In this document: positions 54,235 through 64,000 of the stretch, piece by piece | Numbering within the stretch: position 1 is the stretch's first letter | Layout of the letters: each line of letters opens with the position of its first letter | Assembly (NCBI RefSeq): GCF_014483895.1 | Contig: NZ_CP059987.1 | Span: 1,178,001 to 1,242,000 of the forward strand | Reading direction: 5' to 3' | DNA from: Protaetiibacter sp. SSC-01 | GTDB taxonomy: Bacteria; Actinomycetota; Actinomycetes; Actinomycetales; Microbacteriaceae | Length of the DNA stretch: 64,000 nucleotides | The notes under the pieces: generated by a model | What the model saw: the letters and a program-made list of their open reading frames with translations, nothing else | Database searches by the model: none | Told to the model about the DNA's origin: nothing | Made by a program: the position numbers and the translations under genes

Positions 54235-55866
54235 ATGGCAGACATCACGATCAGCCCGGACGAGATCCGTTCCGCGCTCAAGGACTTCGCCGCCGGCTAC
54301 CAGCCCGCTGCGGCCACGACGACCGAGGTCGGCACCGTCATCGACGCCGCCGACGGCATCGCGCACGTCGAGGGCCTCCCGGGCGCCATGGCGAACGAGC
54401 TCCTGCGCTTCGAGGACGGCACGCTCGGCCTCGCGCTGAACCTCGACGAGGACTCGATCGGTGTCATCGTGCTCGGCGAGTTCACCGGCATCGAGGAGGG
54501 CCAGCCGGTCACCCGCACGGGCGAGGTGCTCTCGTCGCCCGTCGGCGACGGCTTCCTCGGCCGCGTCGTCGACCCGCTCGGCAACCCGATCGACGGTCTC
54601 GGCGAGATCAAGGCCGAGGGGCGCCGCGCCCTCGAACTCCAGGCTCCCGGCGTCATGCAGCGCAAGTCGGTGCACGAGCCGCTCCAGACCGGCATCAAGG
54701 CCATCGACGCGATGATCCCCGTCGGCCGCGGCCAGCGTCAGCTCATCATCGGCGACCGCCAGACGGGCAAGACCGCGATCGCGATCGACACGATCATCAA
54801 CCAGAAGGCCAACTGGGACTCGGGCGACGTCAACAAGCAGGTGCGCTGCATCTACGTCGCGATCGGCCAGAAGGGCTCGACCATCGCCGCGGTGAAGGGC
54901 GCCCTCGAGGACGCCGGCGCGATGGAGTACACGACGATCGTCGCGGCTCCGGCCTCCGACCCCGCGGGCTTCAAGTACCTCGCGCCCTACACCGGCTCGG
55001 CCATCGGGCAGCACTGGATGTACGGCGGCAAGCACGTCCTCATTGTGTTCGACGACCTGTCGAAGCAGGCCGAGGCCTACCGCGCCGTGTCGCTGCTCCT
55101 CCGCCGCCCGCCGGGCCGCGAGGCGTACCCGGGTGACGTCTTCTACCTGCACTCGCGTCTGCTCGAGCGTTGCGCGAAGCTCTCGGACGAGCTCGGCGCC
55201 GGCTCGATGACGGGTCTGCCGATCATCGAGACGAAGGCGAACGACGTGTCGGCGTACATCCCGACCAACGTCATCTCCATCACCGACGGCCAGATCTTCC
55301 TGCAGTCCGACCTCTTCAACGCGAACCAGCGTCCCGCGGTCGACGTCGGCATCTCGGTGTCGCGCGTCGGCGGTGACGCCCAGGTCAAGTCGATCAAGAA
55401 GGTCTCCGGCACGCTCAAGCTCGAGCTCGCCCAGTACCGCGCCCTCGAGGCGTTCGCGCTCTTCGCGTCGGACCTCGACGCCACGAGCCGCCGCCAGCTC
55501 GAGCGCGGTGCGCGCCTGACCGAGCTCCTGCGCCAGCCGCAGTACTCGCCGTTCCCGGTCGAGCGCCAGGTCGTCTCGATCTGGGCTGGCACCAAGGGCA
55601 AGCTCGACACGATCCCCGTCGAGGACGTTCTGCGCTTCGAGGCGGAGCTGCACGACTACCTGGCCCGCAACACCCAGGTGCTCGACACGCTGCGCGACAC
55701 GAACGTGCTCGACGACGCGACCGAGGCCGAGCTCGAGAAGGCGGTCGACGCCTTCGTGCTCGAGTTCCAGCCCGGCGAGGGCGCCCCGGGCGTCGGCAGC
55801 GAGGAGTTCGAGGCCGCCGAGGTCGAGGACGTCAACCAGGAGCGCATCGTGAAGGGCAAGCGCTGA
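54235..55866 (+). CDS. atpA: ATP synthase F1 subunit alpha
   Basis: A 543-residue non-catalytic nucleotide-binding head subunit. Walker A GDRQTGKT is near residue 175. The [13 protein letters not shown]-like and [14 protein letters not shown] motifs are intact, and the C-terminal helical domain ends in an acidic tail ([11 protein letters not shown]). AAGGAAGAGAC precedes ATG 54235. Full length. Confidence 0.97.
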   Translation: MADITISPDEIRSALKDFAAGYQPAAATTTEVGTVIDAADGIAHVEGLPGAMANELLRFEDGTLGLALNLDEDSIGVIVLGEFTGIEEGQPVTRTGEVLSSPVGDGFLGRVVDPLGNPIDGLGEIKAEGRRALELQAPGVMQRKSVHEPLQTGIKAIDAMIPVGRGQRQLIIGDRQTGKTAIAIDTIINQKANWDSGDVNKQVRCIYVAIGQKGSTIAAVKGALEDAGAMEYTTIVAAPASDPAGFKYLAPYTGSAIGQHWMYGGKHVLIVFDDLSKQAEAYRAVSLLLRRPPGREAYPGDVFYLHSRLLERCAKLSDELGAGSMTGLPIIETKANDVSAYIPTNVISITDGQIFLQSDLFNANQRPAVDVGISVSRVGGDAQVKSIKKVSGTLKLELAQYRALEAFALFASDLDATSRRQLERGARLTELLRQPQYSPFPVERQVVSIWAGTKGKLDTIPVEDVLRFEAELHDYLARNTQVLDTLRDTNVLDDATEAELEKAVDAFVLEFQPGEGAPGVGSEEFEAAEVEDVNQERIVKGKR

Positions 55867-55919
55867 TCCGCCTCGGCGGCAGCGTCCTCGACGAGACTCA
55901 CGACAGGAAGAGATAGGAC

Positions 55920-58305
<2,386 letters not shown>

Positions 58306-58307
58306 TC

Positions 58308-58565
58308 ATGGCGCTCAACGTCGCCGTCGTCTCGGCGGAGCGCGAGCTGTGGTCGGGCGAGGCCACGCAGGTCGTCGCCCGCACCACGGAGGGCGAGATC
58401 GGCATCCTGTCCGGTCACGAGCCCGTGCTCGCGATCCTCGCGCCGGGGGAGTCGCGGGTCACCGCGACCGACGGCACCGTCGTCACCGCGCGCCTCGAGG
58501 ACGGGTTCCTCTCGGTTCAGGGTGACACGGTCACCCTCGTCGCGGGCAACGCCGAGCTCGTCTGA
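58308..58565 (+). CDS. atpC: ATP synthase F1 subunit epsilon, short form
   Basis: An 85-residue epsilon consisting of the N-terminal beta-sandwich domain (ALNVAVVSAERELWSGEATQVVARTTEGEIGILSGHEPVLAIL) and lacking the C-terminal two-helix domain that inhibits hydrolysis in most bacteria (about 130-140 residues). The stop is genuine and is followed at once by a terminator hairpin, so this is not a frameshift. Two bases separate it from atpD. Confidence 0.93.
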   Translation: MALNVAVVSAERELWSGEATQVVARTTEGEIGILSGHEPVLAILAPGESRVTATDGTVVTARLEDGFLSVQGDTVTLVAGNAELV

Positions 58566-58587
58566 GCATCCCCCACCCGGGGGATGC
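58566..58587 (+). terminator. terminator of the atp operon
   Basis: Perfect 9-bp stem GCATCCCCC / GGGGGATGC with a 4-base loop ACCC, starting at the base after the atpC stop. No T-run. Confidence 0.75.
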
Positions 58588-58605
58588 GCCGACGCGCGCG
58601 AATCG

Positions 58606-58611
58606 TAGAGT
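58606..58611 (+). promoter_or_regulatory. -10 element TAGAGT for the P-loop kinase gene
   Basis: TAGAGT ends six bases before ATG 58618, giving a leaderless transcript right after the atp terminator. Confidence 0.5.
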
Positions 58612-58617
58612 AGAGCC

Positions 58618-59139
58618 ATGCTCATCGTGATGGCGGGCCTCCCGGCAGCCGGGAAGAGCACGATCGCCGAAGTGGTCGGCAACCGCATGGGAGTGCCGGT
58701 CGTGTCGGTCGACCCGATCGAGGCGGCGATCCTCTCCGCGGGGATCGACGCCGACCAGCCGACCGGGCTCGCGGCGTACCTCGTCGCGGAGGCGTTCGCC
58801 GACGCCGTGCTGACCGGCGGCGGCAGCATCATCGTCGACGCCGTGAACGCGGTGAACCCCGCGCGCGAGCAATGGGTGAAGCTCGCAGAGCGCCAGAAGG
58901 CCGAGCTGCGCTTCATCGAGGTGATCTGCTCCGATGGCGAGCTGCACGGCGAGCGTCTCGCCGCGCGCACCGCGCGTCTGGAGAAGACCGCGCTGCCCGG
59001 TGCCTTCGCCGTCGAGCAGAGCCTCGACGAGTGGGAGGACTGGTCGGGCGCGAGCGGCGCGATCGCCCGCATCACGCTCGACTCGGTCGAGCCGCTCGGC
59101 ATCAACGTGGAACGCGCGATCGCGTTCCTGCAGCGCTGA
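58618..59139 (+). CDS. P-loop AAA/adenylate-kinase-like protein
   Basis: A 173-residue small kinase-fold protein with Walker A GLPAAGKST (7-15), probable Walker B in GSIIVDAVN (88-96) and a lid-like basic region (ERLAARTARLEK). It resembles Zeta-toxin/chloramphenicol-phosphotransferase-like AAA_33 kinases, but no partner antitoxin is nearby and the next gene is yaaA, one base after its stop. Substrate unknown. Confidence 0.78.
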   Translation: MLIVMAGLPAAGKSTIAEVVGNRMGVPVVSVDPIEAAILSAGIDADQPTGLAAYLVAEAFADAVLTGGGSIIVDAVNAVNPAREQWVKLAERQKAELRFIEVICSDGELHGERLAARTARLEKTALPGAFAVEQSLDEWEDWSGASGAIARITLDSVEPLGINVERAIAFLQR

Positions 59140-59140
59140 C

Positions 59141-59884
59141 GTGCTGATCCTGCTGCCGCCCTCCGAGACCAAGCGGGAGGGCGGAGCCGAGGGGAGCGGG
59201 CTCGACCTGAACGCGCTCGGCTTCGCCGGGCTGGCATCCGCTCGTCGCACCGCGCTCGACGCCCTCGAGGAGCTCGCGAGCGACCCGGAGGCGTCGGCGA
59301 AGGCGCTCAAGCTCGGCAAGACGCAGGCGCACGAGGCGGAGCGCAACCGCCGCATCCGCACCTCGCCCGTCATGCCGGCGCTCGACCGCTACGACGGTGT
59401 GCTCTACGACGCCCTCGATGGCGCGACCCTCGACCGCAGCGCACGCGGGTTCGCCCACCGGCACGTCGCGATCGCCTCCGCGCTCTTCGGGATCACGCGC
59501 GCGCTCGACCCGATCCCCGCGTACCGCCTCTCCGCCGACTCGCGCCTGCCCGGTGTGCCGCTCAAGAAGCTGTGGGCGCCCGCGATCTCGACCGAGCTCG
59601 CCCGGGAGCCGGGGCTCGTGCTCGACCTGCGGTCGGAGGCGTACGCCTCTCTCGGCCCCGTTCCGTCGCGCCCGGATTCGGTGTTCGTGCGCGTCGTGAC
59701 GGAGGACGGCGGGCGCCGTCGGGCGCTCAACCACTTCAACAAGGCGGGCAAGGGGCGCCTCACCCGCGCACTTGTGCTCGCGGGGATCGACCACCCGGAC
59801 GTGGACGCGCTGCTCGCCTGGGCGGCGTCGGAGGGCATCCGACTGGAGCCGGGCGCGCCGGGAGAACTCGACCTCGTGGTGTGA
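59141..59884 (+). CDS. yaaA: YaaA-family peroxide stress protein
   Basis: A 247-residue DUF328 protein. In E. coli YaaA limits free intracellular iron and DNA damage during peroxide stress and binds DNA. Visible family markers: N-terminal LILLPPSETKREGG, the LYDALDG loop, PAYRLSADSRLPG, LKKLWAP and the C-terminal ALNHFNKAGKGRLTRAL. GTG 59141 is one base after the kinase stop, so the two are probably co-transcribed. Convergent with tag. Confidence 0.88.
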   Translation: MLILLPPSETKREGGAEGSGLDLNALGFAGLASARRTALDALEELASDPEASAKALKLGKTQAHEAERNRRIRTSPVMPALDRYDGVLYDALDGATLDRSARGFAHRHVAIASALFGITRALDPIPAYRLSADSRLPGVPLKKLWAPAISTELAREPGLVLDLRSEAYASLGPVPSRPDSVFVRVVTEDGGRRRALNHFNKAGKGRLTRALVLAGIDHPDVDALLAWAASEGIRLEPGAPGELDLVV

Positions 59885-59912
59885 GACGCGCCGGCGCGGT
59901 GAGCGGCGGGGG

Positions 59913-60500
59913 TCAGCCCTCGGCGCGCCAGCAGCCGGCGACGTGGTCGTCGACGAGGCCGGCCGACTGCATGAGGGCGTACATCGTCGTGGGGCCGACG
60001 AAGCGGTAGCCCTGCTTCTTGAGCGCCTTGCTGAGGGCCGTGGCCTCGGGCGTCACCGCGGGGATGTCGGCGAGTGCGCTCGGTCGCGCGCCCGGCTCGG
60101 GCGCGAACGACCAGATGAGCCGGTCGAGCGCTCCTGGATCGTCCGCGACGAGTTCGCGCGTCACGCGCGCGTTCGAGATGGTCGCTTCGATCTTGGCGCG
60201 GTTGCGGATGATGCCCGTGTCGGCCAGGAGGCGTGCGATGTCGTCGTCACCGAACTCGGCGACCGCCGCGTAGTCGAAGTCGTGGAACGCGGCGCGGAAG
60301 GTGGACCGCCGGCGGAGGATCGTGATCCAGGAGAGCCCCGCCTGGAACCCCTCGAGCGACATCTTCTCGAAGAGGGGCCGGTCGCCGTGCAGCGCGTGGC
60401 CCCATTCCTCGTCGTGATAGCGGCGGTACTCCGCGTCGTGGCCGACCCAGCCGCAGCGCGCTCGTCCGTCGTCGCCCACGACGACGTCGGCGCGGCTCAC
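59913..60500 (-). CDS. tag: 3-methyladenine DNA glycosylase I
   Basis: A 195-residue alkylation-repair glycosylase. Zinc snap Cys and His at the N-terminus (RCGWVGHDAEYRRYHDEEWG) pair with the C-terminal His/Cys (DDHVAGCW). The catalytic pocket includes the Glu in YHDEEWG and LSWITILRRRSTFR. GTG 60500 overlaps the ogt stop (GTGA), so the two repair enzymes are made together. Confidence 0.95.
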   Translation of the reverse strand: MSRADVVVGDDGRARCGWVGHDAEYRRYHDEEWGHALHGDRPLFEKMSLEGFQAGLSWITILRRRSTFRAAFHDFDYAAVAEFGDDDIARLLADTGIIRNRAKIEATISNARVTRELVADDPGALDRLIWSFAPEPGARPSALADIPAVTPEATALSKALKKQGYRFVGPTTMYALMQSAGLVDDHVAGCWRAEG

Positions 60501-61132
60501 GCGGCCGACTCCGCGCCCGGGATGTCGAGCGTCGGCGCCTCCTCGGGCCGCATGAGACGCGGCACGCGGTGCGGGATGTTCTCGTGGTCGAGGAGCCACG
60601 ACTTCGTCGGGATGCCCTCGCCACCGGAGTAGCCCGTGATGACGCCCGTGGAGCCGAGCACGCGGTGGCACGGGACGATGATCGGCACGGGGTTGGCGCC
60701 GACGGCGCCTCCGACGGCGCGGCCCGCCGTGGGCCGGCCCGTGCTGCGTCCGAGCTCGCCGTAGGAGACGACCTCGCCCCACTGCAGCTCCACGAGCCGC
60801 TCCCACACGTCGAGCTGGAACTCGGTGCCGTGAAGTGTGACGGGCACGTCGAACTCCCGGCGCGCCCCCGCGAAGTACTCGCGGAGCTGCGCGACCGCGA
60901 GCCGCGTGACGTCGTCGGGTCGCTCCGCGAGCTCGTCGTGGGGGAGGAGCCCATCGCGTTCGATCGACAGGGCGATGATCGCGGCGCCGTCGCTCACGAC
61001 CTCGATGCGCCCGATCGGGCTGTCGAGACGCTCGAGGGCGACCGGGTGCGCGGGCACGGGCACCGGGGTGGTGGCCGGATCGTAGACCGGCTCGGAAGCC
61101 GGGGCGACGGATGCGGTGTCGGGCGTGGTCAT
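60497..61132 (-). CDS. ogt: O6-methylguanine-DNA methyltransferase
   Basis: A 211-residue suicide methyltransferase. The acceptor Cys is in VPIIVPCHRVLGSTG, preceded by the TEFQLDVWERL and VVSYGELGRSTGRPTAGRAVGGAVGANP motifs. An N-terminal extension of about 32 Pro/Val-rich residues is unusual. ATG 61132 has TACGCT six bases upstream, a leaderless start. First gene of the ogt-tag pair. Confidence 0.95.
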   Translation of the reverse strand: MTTPDTASVAPASEPVYDPATTPVPVPAHPVALERLDSPIGRIEVVSDGAAIIALSIERDGLLPHDELAERPDDVTRLAVAQLREYFAGARREFDVPVTLHGTEFQLDVWERLVELQWGEVVSYGELGRSTGRPTAGRAVGGAVGANPVPIIVPCHRVLGSTGVITGYSGGEGIPTKSWLLDHENIPHRVPRLMRPEEAPTLDIPGAESAA

Positions 61133-61138
61133 GGCACG

Positions 61139-61144
61139 AGCGTA
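61139..61144 (-). promoter_or_regulatory. -10 element TACGCT for ogt-tag
   Basis: Minus-strand TACGCT ends six bases before ATG 61132. Confidence 0.5.
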
Positions 61145-61228
61145 ACCCCGGCATCCGACGCGCACCGGCGGGAATCGGACATGGCGTGGACGGTCGTCAT
61201 ACAGCCGATCGGGGGAGGAGCGGACGCG

Positions 61229-61234
61229 TAGTCT
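61229..61234 (+). promoter_or_regulatory. -10 element TAGTCT for the aldo-keto reductase gene
   Basis: TAGTCT ends six bases before ATG 61241. GGGGGAGGAG just before it is upstream of the predicted start, so is not part of the mRNA. Confidence 0.5.
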
Positions 61235-61240
61235 CGGGGC

Positions 61241-62200
61241 ATGCAGACGCGCGAACTCGGCACATCCGGCATCCTCGTCTCCGTCGTCGGCCTCGGCTGC
61301 AACAACCTGGGACGCAGCGGCACCCGCACCGAGACGCAGGAGGGGGCGACCGCCGTCGTGCACGCCGCGCTCGACGCGGGGGTGACGCTCTTCGACACGG
61401 CCGACATGTACGGCGCGACGTTCGGCCTGAGCGAGACGCTGCTCGGGCAGGCCCTCCGCGGCCGTCGCGACGAGGCGGTCGTCGCGACCAAGTTCGGCCA
61501 CCAGCAGTTCCCGACCCCGCTCGCCGACATCGGCCCGCGCGGCGGCCGCGCGTACATCCGCGCCGCCGTCGAGGGCTCGCTCGCGCGCCTGCAGACCGAC
61601 CGCATCGACCTCTACCAGCTGCACACGCCCGATCCCGTGACGCCCATCGAGGAGACCCTCGGCGCGCTCGACGAGCTCGTGCGCGAGGGCAAGGTGCGCG
61701 CCATCGGGCATTCGAACCTCGACGGCGACGCCATCCGCGCGGCCGACGACGCGGCCACCGAGCTCGGCACGGCGCGCTTCGTCACGGCGCAGAACGAGTA
61801 CAGCCTCCTCGCGCGCGGCGCCGAGGCGGATGTGCTGCCCGCCGTGCGCGAGCGCGGCCTCGGCTTCCTGCCGTTCTTCCCCCTCGCGAACGGGCTCTTC
61901 ACGGGCAAGTTCAGCCGCGCCGAGCGCCCGGCCGACAGCCGCATCGCGCGGCAGCGCCCGCACATCGCCGACCAGGCGCCCTGGGACGCGATCGAGGCCT
62001 TCGAGGCCTTCGCGGCCGAGCGGGGCATCGGCATCCTCGAGGCGACCTTCGGCTGGCTGCTGTCGCGGCCGGAGCTCTCGAGCGTCATCGCGGGCGCGAC
62101 GAAGCCCGAGCAGGTCGTCGCCAATGTGCGCGCGGGCGACGGATGGCGCCCCACGTCCGATGAGGTGGCCGCGATCGACGCGCTCTTCCCGGCTGCGTAG
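61241..62200 (+). CDS. aldo-keto reductase
   Basis: A 319-residue (alpha/beta)8-barrel NADPH-dependent oxidoreductase. Catalytic tetrad candidates are Asp and Tyr in FDTADMYGATF, Lys in VVATKFGH and His in YQLHTPDPVTP. It resembles YajO/Tas-type enzymes reducing aldehydes in the cytoplasm. The start is ATG 61241. Ends in the repeat copy C region; convergent with the PuuB-like gene. Substrate unknown. Confidence 0.92.
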   Translation: MQTRELGTSGILVSVVGLGCNNLGRSGTRTETQEGATAVVHAALDAGVTLFDTADMYGATFGLSETLLGQALRGRRDEAVVATKFGHQQFPTPLADIGPRGGRAYIRAAVEGSLARLQTDRIDLYQLHTPDPVTPIEETLGALDELVREGKVRAIGHSNLDGDAIRAADDAATELGTARFVTAQNEYSLLARGAEADVLPAVRERGLGFLPFFPLANGLFTGKFSRAERPADSRIARQRPHIADQAPWDAIEAFEAFAAERGIGILEATFGWLLSRPELSSVIAGATKPEQVVANVRAGDGWRPTSDEVAAIDALFPAA

Positions 62201-62203
62201 GCG

Positions 62204-62243
62204 GGTCTCGAGACGCGTCCGCTGCGCGGGCGCTCCTCGACCA
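62204..62243 (-). repeat. dispersed intergenic repeat, copy C (inverted)
   Basis: GGTCTCGAGACGCGTC, CGCTGCGCGGGCGC and TCCTCGACCA are the reverse complement of copies A and B. It occupies most of the 59-base gap between convergent genes. Confidence 0.75.
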
Positions 62244-62259
62244 GTCGGGACGTCGCGGC

Positions 62260-63642
62260 TCAGTGCCCGACGAGCGGCCCCATGACGCGCGCGACGAACG
62301 AGCCCCGGCGCGTGACGCGCTCCTCGACGTCGGCGGCCGTCATCGCGACGAGCCCCGCGTTCGCGCCGAGGAACCGCAGCGGCTCGATCTCCCAGTCGGG
62401 GGAGCGGTGCCCCGCCCATGGCAGGCGCGTGAGCTCCGTGTCGGCACCCGTGAGCAGGTCGGCGAGGGTGCGGCCCGCGAGGTTCGTCGTCGACAGGCCG
62501 TCGCCGACGTAGCCGCCCGCCCATCCGATGCGCGTCGCGGGGTCGAACCGCACGGCCGCGTGCCAGTCGCGCGGCACGCCGAGCGGCCCACCCCACGTGT
62601 GGCTGACCTGCGCGTCGCCGATCGCCGGGAACAGCTCGCCGAGGGTGCGCCGCAGATGCGCGAAGACGCGGTCGACACGGTCGTAGTCGGGCTTGATGGC
62701 GCTGCCGAAGTGGTAGCGGGCGCCGCGGCCGCCGAAGGCGAAGCGGTCGTCGGCCGTGCGCTGCCCATAGACGAGCAGGTGCCGGTAGTCGCTGAAGGTG
62801 CGCCCGTGCGGGATGCCGACCTCGTCCCAGAACGCGGCGGGCAGGGGCTCGGTCGCGATCATGAGCGAGTAGAGGGGCAGGATGCGGCGGTGTGTCTGGG
62901 CGAGCGCGGCGCCGTAGCCCTCCACGGCGATCACGACGCGGTCGCACGTCACGACCCCGCGGTCGGTCTCGACGCGACCGGGGTCGACGCGCGTGACCGT
63001 CGTGCCCTCGGCGATCCGCACGCCGCGCGCCTCGACGGCCGCGGCGAGCCCGCGCACGAGCTTCGCGGGGTGGAGTCGCGCGCACGCGGGGTCGTAGACC
63101 CCGCCGACGGCGCCGACGGCGGCGACCCGCTCGGGGCCCCACCACTCGAGCTCGTCGACGCCCCACTCCGCGGCATCCGCGACCTCCGCGCGCGCCGCCC
63201 GCTCCTGCACCGCCGAGCGCGCGTAGACGACGGTGCCGGCGCGCACGTAGTCGCAGTCGATGCCCGCCTCGACGGATGCACGGCCGACCTCGTCGACCGT
63301 GTCGATCATCGCGCGGCGCATCGCGAGGGCGGCGTCGCGTCCGTGCTTCTTGGCGAGCGAGGCCGTCGAGCGCGGGAAGAGCGCCGAGCACCAGCCGCCG
63401 TTGCGGCCCGAGGCGCCGAAGCCCGCGATCTCCTTCTCGAGCACGAGGATGCGCGCATCCGGTTCGCGCTCGGAGAGGTACCACGCGGTCCAGAGGCCCG
63501 TCAGCCCGCCGCCCACGATGACGACGTCGGCATCCGCATCCCCGTCGAGGCCCGGGCGACGCTCGAGAGCGTCACCCGCGGCCGCGACGGAGTCGTGCCA
63601 GTACGAGAGCGCGCGGTAGCCCGCGGTCGGCGCGTCGGTCAC
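62260..63642 (-). CDS. FAD-dependent oxidase, gamma-glutamylputrescine oxidase (PuuB)-like
   Basis: A 460-residue D-amino-acid-oxidase-fold flavoprotein: dinucleotide motif VVIVGGGLTGLWTAWYLSE (about 40-58) and GASGRNGGWCSALFPRS, then the C-terminal FAD segment WAGGYVGDGLSTTNLAGR. The pattern matches PuuB and related amine oxidases. It lies 7 bases after the stop of a class-III aminotransferase, suggesting putrescine (or gamma-glutamyl-putrescine) degradation. GTG 63642 is the start. Confidence 0.86.
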   Translation of the reverse strand: MTDAPTAGYRALSYWHDSVAAAGDALERRPGLDGDADADVVIVGGGLTGLWTAWYLSEREPDARILVLEKEIAGFGASGRNGGWCSALFPRSTASLAKKHGRDAALAMRRAMIDTVDEVGRASVEAGIDCDYVRAGTVVYARSAVQERAARAEVADAAEWGVDELEWWGPERVAAVGAVGGVYDPACARLHPAKLVRGLAAAVEARGVRIAEGTTVTRVDPGRVETDRGVVTCDRVVIAVEGYGAALAQTHRRILPLYSLMIATEPLPAAFWDEVGIPHGRTFSDYRHLLVYGQRTADDRFAFGGRGARYHFGSAIKPDYDRVDRVFAHLRRTLGELFPAIGDAQVSHTWGGPLGVPRDWHAAVRFDPATRIGWAGGYVGDGLSTTNLAGRTLADLLTGADTELTRLPWAGHRSPDWEIEPLRFLGANAGLVAMTAADVEERVTRRGSFVARVMGPLVGH

Positions 63643-63649
63643 GCGAGAC

Positions 63650-64000
63650 TCAGAGCCGAGACCAGGCCTCGGTGAGCACCGAGCGCAGGATGCCCTCGAT
63701 CTCGTCGAACTCGGCCGGCCCGATCGTGAGCGGCGGCGCGAGCTGGATGACGGGGTCGCCGCGGTCGTCGGCGCGGCAGTAGAGCCCCGCGTCGAAGAGC
63801 GCCTTCGAGAGGAAGCCCCGCAGCAGCCGCTCCGACTCGTCGTCGTCGAAGGTCTCCTTCGTGGCCTTGTCCTTGACGAGCTCGATGCCGAAGAAGTAGC
63901 CCGCGCCGCGGACGTCGCCGACGATCGGCAGGTCGGTGAGGCGCTCGAGCGCCGCGCGGAACAGCGGGGAGTTCTGCTTGACGCTGTCGGTCAGGCCCTC
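63650..64000 (-). CDS. class-III aminotransferase, C-terminal part (continues past window end)
   Basis: The minus-strand frame from base 64000 to TGA 63652-63650 encodes the last 116 residues of a PLP class-III aminotransferase. Markers are DVRGAGYFFGIELVKDKA, then LYCRADDRGDPVIQLAPPLTIG and a final SVLTEAWSRL. This end is typical of the putrescine/4-aminobutyrate-pyruvate aminotransferase (SpuC) group. The PLP lysine lies outside the window. It probably works with the next gene in polyamine catabolism. Too incomplete for a specific name. Confidence 0.8.
   Translation of the reverse strand, partial: EGLTDSVKQNSPLFRAALERLTDLPIVGDVRGAGYFFGIELVKDKATKETFDDDESERLLRGFLSKALFDAGLYCRADDRGDPVIQLAPPLTIGPAEFDEIEGILRSVLTEAWSRL

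Noticed and set aside
58618-59139. Zeta-type toxin
   Set aside because: The fold is compatible, but there is no antitoxin gene and the neighbours are atpC and yaaA.

Overview
The window is high-GC, gene-dense chromosomal DNA of an actinobacterium, most likely Microbacteriaceae. The grounds are the composition, the many GTG starts and 4-bp stop/start overlaps, the gene order argS-(DUF2993)-lysA-hom-thrC-thrB-rho-prfA-prmC-Sua5-wecA-atp, the long acidic/Gly-Asn-Gln-rich N-terminal insert in Rho, and the very short ATP synthase epsilon subunit. There is no rRNA, CRISPR array, insertion sequence, integrase or phage gene. One tRNA (Arg, anticodon CCG) lies at 34857-34929. No intergenic gap exceeds about 160 bases.

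Layout. 1-12003: end of a GT87-type membrane glycosyltransferase, an MFS pump, a minus-strand two-component system with an extra membrane protein between kinase and regulator, metY-metX (direct sulfhydrylation route to homocysteine), a membrane acyltransferase, an SDR enzyme and a large MFS pump. 12046-18837: an overlapping PRT/S51-peptidase/ung trio, an ABC exporter pair, GNAT and VOC genes, and a YtrA-type GntR-ABC-membrane protein operon. 18907-20750: an amidase, then a stand-alone SIP-domain gene under a DtxR/IdeR-type iron box. 20772-29319: a TetR regulator divergent from a peptide-type ABC importer operon ending in a GH3 beta-glycosidase, probably an oligosaccharide uptake and hydrolysis system. 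29330-34929: an HExxH protein overlapping a flavoprotein disulfide reductase, an arginase-fold protein with an altered metal motif, a sigma factor with a membrane partner, glycerate kinase and tRNA-Arg. 34982-36371: transglutaminase-like protein and a lipoprotein. 36441-58565: the housekeeping block for arginyl-tRNA, lysine/threonine biosynthesis, Rho, RF1 and its methyltransferase, t6A synthesis, cell-envelope sugar-1-phosphate transferase and the complete F1Fo ATP synthase. 58618-64000: a P-loop kinase, YaaA, Tag and Ogt (peroxide and alkylation damage), an aldo-keto reductase, and the start of a probable putrescine-degradation pair (PuuB-like oxidase and class-III aminotransferase, cut by the window end).

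Regulatory reading. At least thirteen genes have a TANNNT -10-like hexamer ending 6-9 bases before the start codon, which predicts leaderless mRNAs. The same layout at 34938-34985 predicts an 11-codon leaderless mini-ORF whose stop overlaps the start of the transglutaminase-like gene. Other points of interest are the absence of any ATG/GTG/TTG start giving full-length atpB (CTG at 51720 is the best candidate), an iron box laid over a -10 element, two clear palindromic operators, two intercistronic hairpins inside operons, and a dispersed intergenic repeat in three or four copies. I did not find an obviously new multi-gene system. The strongest leads are the leaderless mini-ORF, the CTG start of atpB, the kinase-like membrane protein, and the TetR/ABC/GH3 locus.
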